From contig CAJVPP010002402.1 of NCBI GenBank assembly GCA_910592005.1, forward strand, positions 1 to 14,977: DNA of 14,977 nucleotides, read 5' to 3'. A program made the position numbers and the translations under genes. Positions 9,344 through 14,977 of the stretch are shown one piece after another (position 1 is the stretch's first letter; each line of letters begins with the position of its first letter). Origin of the DNA: Funneliformis mosseae (Eukaryota; Glomeromycota; Glomeromycetes; Glomerales; Glomeraceae). Below the pieces are notes generated by a model. That model had not been told where the DNA came from and searched no databases. It worked only from the letters and a program-made list of their open reading frames with translations.

Positions 9344-9551
9344 TCGGCTCAAAATTGGATATCATCAAATTAAAGATGATAATAGACCGAATTTGTTTGA
9401 TTAACCGGTCTTCAAAATTTTTTTTTTTAAATTGATCATCACATGATGATCTATTAGTATAAATTTAACTTGACGCTCAAAGTTTTAAAAAGAGTCAAAG
9501 TAGAACCGAAGAGGAACCGAAATGGAACCAATAGAACCGTCCCCATTCCTA
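9344..9551 (-). repeat. Right long terminal inverted repeat
   Basis: This is the partner of 7937-8092 with GAACC boxes at 9503, 9514, 9525 and 9534. It carries a private insertion that includes a T-run and the palindrome GATCATCA-CA-TGATGATC (9434-9451). Confidence 0.75.
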
Positions 9552-9641
9552 ATGATATATCATGTTAATTGCGTCATGTTGATATTTTCACAACTCCGAT
9601 AGTGAATCTGGTAAAATATCACGGGCGAACAATTATTAAGC

Positions 9642-9753
9642 GGGTAATATATATAAGTAATTTCATGGGGAGTTAGGAATATCGCAGTTTTTTTTTCCCG
9701 TAGGGAAAAAAACTACAGTATTCCGATCCCCATGAAATTACTAAGTTATACCC
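9642..9753. repeat. Foldback 7, about 50-bp arms with CCC-GTA-GGG tip
   Basis: The arms share GTAATTTCATGGGGA, GGAATA-and-CAGT/ACTG blocks and a T/A-run. They close on CCC (9697-9699) GTA GGG (9703-9705), giving an almost uninterrupted hairpin. Weaker pairing continues outward to about 9617 and 9772 (TATCACGGGCG against the complement of CGTGTGATTTTT). It lies 90 bp outside the hAT-like element. Confidence 0.85.
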
Positions 9754-11250
9754 AGGAGCGTGTGATTTTTTCACTTATTTAATCTTACAATTATAAATTT
9801 GGAAATTGCGAAAACCTTTGGCATATCTTCGGCATATATGCAAATGAAAATATTGATAATTGTTATAAAAATTTTTAATCAAAAGTTTAAGATAATTTAC
9901 TAGGAGCGCATAAATAAATATGAATAAAGTTTTCGTTACCAAAAATTATATGCAATTCAGGAGATTTTACAAATTCAACGAGCGAATATAGTGAATGAAT
10001 CGCATAGCTACAGACGATATTAATTCTGGTTGTATCACTATGGTTTAAATTACGAAAGGATAAAGTGAGTTTTTAAAAAACTTTGGAAGTAAAGATATTT
10101 TTAGTTTGAAAACTATCATACCATGAACTAAAGGCCAAAATTTTGAAGCACGACCGATGCAGGCCTCTACCATGAACTTTAGAAGATATTATCTAAATTG
10201 TAATAACAAGTACCTGAGAATAAAAAGTCCTTGGATATGGAAATGCAAAGGTGGTAAAATTCCATGAACTTTTTTTTTTTAAATGTTGAGGAATCTTCAG
10301 TCGGGTGAAAATAGATTAATGGTTTCGTGCAATATTTATCTAAAATTCATCTGTCCGACGAGATATAACACACGGATCAGTCATAGAATGTTCTGTATCT
10401 ATTGTCTTCTGCAAGATTTCTACGACGCCATGTAGCTTAAACTATATGTATAGTGAATTGTTGACAGTCGTAGTTCGTACCTTCAACATCATGTATAACT
10501 AAGTTATTAGTAAAGCTTTTTCATATGACATCAAACGGTTGCAAAATATTCCAGGGATCATGCACGTGTAATTTAATAAAAAAAGATGTAGAAAAAAAAT
10601 TTTTTTTCTTTATTATTATTATTTTATTTTCTTGACTCGAGAAATACAATGTCAAAGTGCTTTTACCAATCTGTTATGTCAATTTAATTTGATATAAATC
10701 TCTGTGATTTTGATTTAAAGTCACATGATTAAATTTTTTGATTTTGACTATTAAAATTCAAAAATTTTGAAAAGTCGTTTGAAACGACGCGATTAACAAG
10801 GATAAATGAATTTCTCTTTGGTTTCGTGACAATTATTCATTAAAACTATTGGTCGATTTTCTAAAGTTCATTAATCTAAAATACATCAGAAACGGTGATC
10901 AATTATTTTAAATGTTACATTGAAAGACACCAACAAAGTTACATACAGTATTGGGAGGGTTAAAATAAATAAGTTTCAAGAAATTTCGATATTTCCACCC
11001 ACAAAATTGCAAAGATTAAACAGGTAATTGGTTTTGCTACTACGTAGATTTTGTTTTGATTTTTTTTTATTAAGATAATTATATAGTATATACATCCAAA
11101 TATTTTGACCACATGAATCGGAATCGGAAACTTTTCGGGTAACTCTGAAGTTTATAGGACGAATGGTTCATACAATTAAAAAATATTATAGATTATCACC
11201 TGATTTTTTTTTTTTTTTATCGAAAAATAATATCAGTCGAAATGGATAGA
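9754..11250. other. Intergenic region, nothing recognised
   Basis: No frame with family resemblance was found on either strand. Small open pieces exist, for example minus strand about 10375-10435 with RRNLAEDNRYRTFYD, but they are short and isolated. The 9-mer CCATGAACT occurs three times between 10121 and 10270. The 21-mer at 11149-11169 repeats one at 7002-7020 with a 2-base insertion. Long A/T runs are frequent. Confidence 0.45.
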
Positions 11251-11390
11251 TCTGATTGGTCATGAGCAGCACAATAACTATTTGGTTTATTTATTAAAAC
11301 GGGTACACGTTTCAAATTCATTCTCATTGGCCGAAAATTAATTTTATCAATTGGTGGTGTCACCAATTAAATGCGTAATATAAATAAGTC
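11250..11390 (+). promoter_or_regulatory. Candidate promoter with CCAAT and TATA boxes
   Basis: ATTGG (inverted CCAAT) occurs at 11255, 11326 and 11350 and CCAAT at 11363. They are followed by TATAAATA at 11379-11386. The last two boxes are the arms of a perfect 8-bp hairpin, AATTGGTG-GTGT-CACCAATT (11349-11368). The arrangement and spacing suit a fungal RNA polymerase II promoter reading rightward. No long frame starts just downstream, so the target could be the gene at 12422 through a spliced leader, or a non-coding RNA. Confidence 0.35.
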
Positions 11391-12421
11391 TTTCGCACTT
11401 TTGCCTAAAAAACATATACAATATAATAACAATAGCTGTTGAAGCGCCGACTCTGATCAAAAAATAATTTTTCAAAAACTATTATTTTTAACAATTTTGA
11501 TTTTTGTTGTGATGATCAATTCATAGCAAAAAAAAATAAAGGGTTATAAATAGCACGCGGTACATCTGTAATTTTTTTTTTTTGATCTTAAATAAATCAA
11601 ATAATAAATAATGATGTGTACAAACCACCAAATAATTTTTGCTAACCAATCAAAAATTTAAAAGATTTATAAGGGTAATTAATTCTTGTTATGTATTGAA
11701 TGTTGCCATAAAACAAGTTTTGCTGCACGCCAATCGTATCGTTTTCAGCGCGATTCCTTCTAAAGGATACGAGCGGTAAGATATCGACTAAAATTGGCAT
11801 TTGAGTCATTTGAATATTTTTAGTTTTTTAGAATCATTATTTTTGGCACCTAGAATGCTTTCATTGTCAAACCTTAGAATTGTACTCGAAAAAAAGAAAA
11901 AAAATAATTTTTTTACTTGTCAACAAATACTTTTTGGCACTCATCCATGTTATAAAAAAGACACATCGATTGGCGGTGTAGTTAAAACCGGTCTATAATA
12001 CAGTATATTATTATTCTCGTTACAATTTAGTATAACGGAATGTCTAAAATATTTAATTAATGAAAACAACGAATGTAAGTAAATTGAATTTTTAATTTTT
12101 TTTTTATTTTTCTCTTTAGTAGATTTGGCTTATATTTTCATTTTCATTTTTTTTTTTTGTATTATTGTTAGTTGAAAATACTTTCGATAGCAGTGCAGCA
12201 GTGCCAGAGAACTTATTGCTCATTTTGTTGAACAACATAAAAAACTGGATGGTACCATCAGTATTCTGTGCTTAACTTTTCGCGTCAAAACTTTAATCTA
12301 ATAAAAATTTACCCTAGGGATAAACTAAAGAAAATTATCAAAACGCTTCTGAAATTGTTGTGAAAAATATTAACATTAACGACAGGCTCTTTTCATCAAA
12401 AACCTCACATCATCAAATATA
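11391..12421 (+). other. Possible transcribed leader with splice-like sites
   Basis: Several exon-like islands stand out from the AT background. They include 11711-11805 (open, about 30 codons) and 11850-11998 (open, ending KKDTSIGGVVKTGL). Another island, 12179-12295, contains ARELIAHFVEQHKKLDG. GTAAGT at 12075 and CTCTTTAG ending at 12119 could bound a 45-bp intron. I could not join these into one continuous protein. They may be leader exons of the 12422 gene, or an eroded older gene. Confidence 0.25.
11545..11553 (+). promoter_or_regulatory. Second TATA-like box
   Basis: The sequence TATAAATAG, preceded by GGGT, is a consensus TATA box. It lies 160 bp after the first and about 870 bp before the ATG at 12422. 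A run of twelve T follows closely, so the transcript start, if any, is unclear. Confidence 0.3.
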
Positions 12422-12826
12422 ATGAACATCAAACGTCATGAAGATCTTACCCTCCCTTCAATCCCTTCACTTCCTCCATTTCCTTCGAAAATTCATCTTT
12501 CTGACCCAATTTTGGAGATCCCCCTAACCCTCCCTTCAATCCGTACCCCCCTCATGAAAATCCATCAAGAACTTCCATCATTAAAATCTCTTGGCCTCAT
12601 TTCCGGAAACCCATCTTCTTCAATTCCCAAATCATGTTTCCCAACCTTTTCCCCCCAAAATTTTCCTCAGTCACATCCTCATCGCCAAGAATTTCGTTTC
12701 GTTCATCACCGTCAACATCAAGATAACTTTCGTCCGTATCACTACAATCGTTTTCGACTTTCATCAAACAATCCTGACGTTTCCTCCTCAACAAAAGTAA
12801 ATAAAAAATCTAAAAAAACTGCATAA
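12422..12826 (+). CDS. Pro/Ser/His-rich protein, 134 residues, unknown function
   Basis: The frame opens at ATG 12422 and ends at TAA 12824-12826. It is richer in C than its surroundings and has a steady preference for T, C or A in the third codon position, as expected for a real gene here. The N-terminal half is Pro/Leu/Ser-rich with a repeated LTLPSI motif (residues 9-14 and 35-40). Residues 84-112 are rich in His, Gln, Arg and Phe. The end is basic, KVNKKSKK. I see no signal peptide, membrane segment or known domain; it is probably disordered and possibly nuclear. It converges with the Myb/SANT gene. In the complement a 65-residue acidic frame exists, but it is shorter and I take it as a shadow. 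Extra 5' exons are possible. Confidence 0.5.
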   Translation: MNIKRHEDLTLPSIPSLPPFPSKIHLSDPILEIPLTLPSIRTPLMKIHQELPSLKSLGLISGNPSSSIPKSCFPTFSPQNFPQSHPHRQEFRFVHHRQHQDNFRPYHYNRFRLSSNNPDVSSSTKVNKKSKKTA

Positions 12827-12965
12827 AACCTGTAAAGATATCAGTGGTTGAAAATGAAACAAATTATTTCATACAAATTCCAAAAAAAATTAATTATATA
12901 TAAATTATATACATAGATTAACACAAAAAAAAAATTGAACAAGAAGATATACATGATATACTTAC

Positions 12966-12971
12966 AATAAA
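12966..12971 (+). terminator. Candidate polyadenylation signal for the 12422 gene
   Basis: AATAAA followed by an A-run lies 140 bases after the stop codon. In such AT-rich DNA the hexamer is common, so this is only a candidate. Confidence 0.3.
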
Positions 12972-13297
12972 AAAAACCAATGCGAAATTATTCATTAATA
13001 AATACTTTGCAAATCCCCCTGTCCTGGGCACATCATTCAATGCTTAAAAGAAATTAAAATTTATGTCTTTGTTTCATTTTATTACATGATAATTTCTTAC
13101 TAAGCCTTTACTTCAACAAAATTTTCTCGATTAAAACACAATCTTAATTGGTTGCAGAATCATTATTTCAAAAAAAAAAAAAAAAATTATTTTGTCAATT
13201 GTTAGCATGAAGACCTCAATATTATTATAAATTTCTCAAGTCGAAATGACAAGTTCTTGGTATATATCAACGTTTAAGCTTATAAAAACATACGAAT

Positions 13298-13303
13298 TTT
13301 ATT
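13298..13303 (-). terminator. Candidate polyadenylation signal for the Myb/SANT gene
   Basis: AATAAA on the minus strand lies about 230 bases beyond the stop codon. It is position-compatible with a 3' end, but not unique in this composition. Confidence 0.25.
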
Positions 13304-13529
13304 CTTTAAAAAAGATACAACAAAATTTCTTATTTGCCATATTCTTAAAACAAGACATAAAAACATAGGCTCTATTTATGTGACTTATAATTGTGCGATA
13401 AAGTTTCTTACATATTTTCTTAAAAGAACCAGCATAAAGAAAGATAATACGGGCATAAAAAATAAAATGGGTTACATATTGATGATTTAAGCATAGATAG
13501 TGAGTCGCGATCACAGGACGTATTTATGA

Positions 13530-14216
13530 TCAAGGATTCAAAAGAGAAGCAATAGAAATTCGGGAAGTAACATCTAGATCGATAGAAGGAGGATCGACGG
13601 TGTCACTTGCAGTTTTGGCGGTCTTTTTTGCAGCCCTTGCAGCTCTGTAGTAGCGTTTTTTTCTATTATACCAAACATTTCTAATCCTTTTAATTGGGTG
13701 AAGATGGCCGTACTTCATTCGCAAATCATTCCTTAACTCTTTCCAACACACTTTATCACGTATTGCGGTTGATTTGTTATAATATGGAGCCATATTGATA
13801 ATAAATCGTTTTTCATCAATGGTTAAGAAATTTCTGTAGGATACTATCCAATGTAAAAGAAAAATCATCAATATATTTTCTTTATAATAAAAAAAAAGAA
13901 AAAATGTATTACTCACTCACATTCAGGGTCAAGATAATCATTCCAACTTAAATTATTAGATGTTATTAGATAAAAAATAAAATAAATTAATAAATTAAAT
14001 TATAACTAAATTAAACTTACTGGTTTGAGAGTTGTTCAGGCGTGTAGTCTGACATTTCTTTACTAACCATCTGAAATCGTTTAGGACCATCTTCCAATTT
14101 GCTCATCAACTGTAGAAAGCGATCATTGTCCTACATAGTAGTAATTTAGTAAATTGGTTTTAAATTAATAATTAATTAATGTTTCATTAACATACGTCTT
14201 CACTAAAAGTAGTCAT
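13530..14216 (-). CDS. Myb/SANT-like DNA-binding protein, four exons, 154 residues
   Basis: Exons on the minus strand are 14216-14196, 14130-14021, 13946-13917 and 13833-13530. The introns of 65, 74 and 83 bp all start GT and end AG, with donors GTATGT, GTAAGT and GTGAGT. Joined, they give one uninterrupted frame of 465 bases including TGA. The first exon encodes only seven residues. Residues 8-53 form a Myb-like repeat rich in Asp and Lys that ends SNHWNDYLDPEC. Residues 55-112 form a second one, starting FLTIDEKRFIINMAPYY and ending VWYNRKKR. A basic, Ala/Lys-rich stretch follows (a likely nuclear signal), then an acidic/Ser-rich tail. The HW-x-x-YLDPE join between repeats is the classic end of a Myb repeat. 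The likely role is sequence-specific DNA binding in the nucleus. Many tryptophans of plant/animal Myb are replaced, as is common in these fungal proteins. Confidence 0.85.
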
Positions 14217-14280
14217 CTTGTGTGTAAAGTTCAAGTATATATATCAAATATATAAAGATGTAAAATATAGTAATGAAAAC
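14217..14280 (-). promoter_or_regulatory. Likely 5' region of the Myb/SANT gene
   Basis: Reading on the minus strand, TATATATTTGATATATATA lies about 20-40 bases before the ATG. The ATG itself is preceded by CACACAAG. This is a possible TATA region, but the AT-rich background makes it weak. Confidence 0.3.
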
Positions 14281-14740
14281 TTTTTTTTTTTGGAAGGAAT
14301 TCGAAGGGTATTTATTAACTTTGTATCCTAGTTCACTATTTTTGGAACAGTTCTTCTTAACCGGAGATCCGATGGTTCAGCCAAGGAGGAATTTTTTTTA
14401 AGCATAAAAGATAAAAAAAAAATTATTCTTTATATTATATTAGTACTTTGTATACAAAAAAAAAAAAAAAAAAATCGATTTCCAATGAATGATTGTGTAA
14501 GATTTGCCAATAACAGAAAATGGAAATGACCATCAAGTTTTGTTTCATCTTCGTTACAAATAATGTTCTACCATATTATTGATCCAAAACGATTCTCAGA
14601 ATTATAGCAGATGCTGATGTTTATTATTTTAGTTAGATTATTTCATTTAATACTCTGAGGTTTCCAATTGTAAATCATAAGTATTTAATATTTTATCATG
14701 TAATATACTATGAACTTATTCGTAATATGTTAAAACTTAC
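14281..14740. other. Spacer between Myb/SANT gene and kinase remnant
   Basis: No gene is supported. The spacer holds a run of 19 A (14456-14474) and a G+C-richer piece at 14340-14395. On the minus strand a donor-like GTAAGT (14740-14735) follows the kinase remnant, so part of this stretch may once have been its intron and last exon. Confidence 0.4.
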
Positions 14741-14977
14741 TTGAAAGATCTAAGAACAATGATTTAAGAGAGTCCCGAACATTAGTCAATTCATATGACC
14801 TCCTAAATATCTTTTGATTTCAAATCAACTCTATCGGCATATTTCGCTTATTAAACTATACTCGTGAGTTTTGTCAGCAAATTGGTACTTGTATAAATTT
14901 ATTTCATTTGTGAGAAGAGAAAGGTTGATTTCCCAAATAGCTAGAGAAATTCAAATTAATATTGTTGTCATGATCAA
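14741..14977 (-). pseudogene. Protein kinase domain, C-terminal lobe remnant
   Basis: On the minus strand one frame reads ISLAIWEI near 14930-14951 and FADKTHEYSLISEICR at 14834-14881. This matches the SLA-x-MWEI and PF-x-D-x-x-HD-x-L-x-x-x-ICxGLRP pattern of subdomains IX-X in the large tyrosine-kinase-like families of AM fungi. TGA (14953-14951) stands before it and TAG (14833-14831) after it. The downstream piece RSYELTNVRDSLKSLFLDL, in a shifted frame, resembles the RP-x-x-x-EL end of a kinase, with the expected middle missing. A donor-like GTAAGT follows. It is partial at the window edge and broken, so probably non-functional. Confidence 0.55.

Larger units (their letters stand above)
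7937..9551. mobile_element. hAT-like element with long inverted ends
   Basis: The 1615-bp segment is bounded by inverted copies: left end 7937-8092 and right end 9344-9551. Both begin TAGG-ATGGGGACGGTTCTAT and carry the same internal blocks, AGTTAAATTTATACTAATA and AACAAATTCGG, then AATTTGATGA and TTTTGAG-CGA. The right end holds an extra 50-60 bp. Short GGTTC boxes are repeated at about 10-bp steps in both ends, as in hAT subterminal transposase-binding regions. The interior has no transposase, only foldbacks and one short frame, so this would be a non-autonomous copy. No target duplication was found. Confidence 0.72.
12827..13529. other. Convergent intergenic region (3' sides of both genes)
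   Basis: This lies between the stop of the plus-strand gene and the stop of the minus-strand Myb gene. It has A/T runs (A18 near 13170) and no supported gene. A minus-strand frame at 13299-13514 is Phe/Tyr/Cys-rich without any domain and probably falls in the 3' untranslated part of the Myb transcript. Confidence 0.5.

Noticed and set aside
10121..10270. Three copies of CCATGAACT
   Set aside because: Spacing is irregular (about 48 and 93 bp) and there is no array or spacer structure; not a CRISPR and probably chance or a weak motif.
12597..12794. 65-residue acidic frame on the minus strand
   Set aside because: It is shorter than, and antisense to, the 134-residue plus-strand frame. Its acidic character arises from complementing the His/Arg/Pro-rich codons, but it is not fully excluded.
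12591..12800. 69-residue frame overlapping the Pro-rich gene
   Set aside because: It lies inside the longer frame, in another phase, without better features.
13299..13514. 71-residue minus-strand frame downstream of the Myb gene
   Set aside because: Low-complexity Phe/Tyr/Cys composition and a position in the probable 3' untranslated part.
14456..14474. A19 run as a possible retroposon tail
   Set aside because: No retroelement coding sequence, target duplication or tRNA-derived head is adjacent; A/T runs are common in this genome.

Overview
The window looks like nuclear DNA of a very AT-rich, transposon-loaded fungus, most likely an arbuscular mycorrhizal fungus of the Rhizophagus irregularis type. 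The evidence is: (i) GT-AG introns of 65-83 bp in the one clear gene; (ii) a Mutator-like transposase with an N-terminal FAR1-type domain and C-terminal zinc knuckle; (iii) a Tc1/mariner copy; (iv) a remnant of an expanded-type protein kinase beside a small Myb/SANT protein. The organism is an inference from these families; no sequence search was run.

Layout. 1-135 is mixed-composition DNA. 135-1519 is almost pure A/T with no recognisable gene. 1522-2806 is a complete but dead Tc1/mariner element with terminal inverted repeats and a TA duplication. About 3132-5717 is a dead Mutator-like (MULE) transposase with many stop codons. Most of those that can be matched to an expected residue in either element are explained by C-to-T or G-to-A changes. 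5765-9753 is a non-coding zone packed with long imperfect palindromes (foldbacks of 60-180 bp). Two of these and a third, weaker foldback lie inside a hAT-like element at 7937-9551 with inverted ends of about 150-200 bp. 9754-11250 shows nothing I can name. 11250-12421 has CCAAT/ATTGG boxes, two TATA-like boxes and possible splice sites, and may be the promoter and leader of the next gene. 12422-12826 is a plausible Pro/Ser/His-rich protein on the plus strand. Facing it tail to tail, 13530-14216 on the minus strand is a four-exon, 154-residue Myb/SANT-like DNA-binding protein whose introns I could resolve exactly. 14741-14977 (minus) is the damaged C-terminal part of a protein kinase domain that runs off the window.

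The most convincing host gene is the Myb/SANT gene. The most unusual feature is the density of unrelated foldback sequences between 5.7 and 9.8 kb, together with the long-TIR element that contains some of them. I found no rRNA, tRNA or CRISPR array and no bacterial-type operon.
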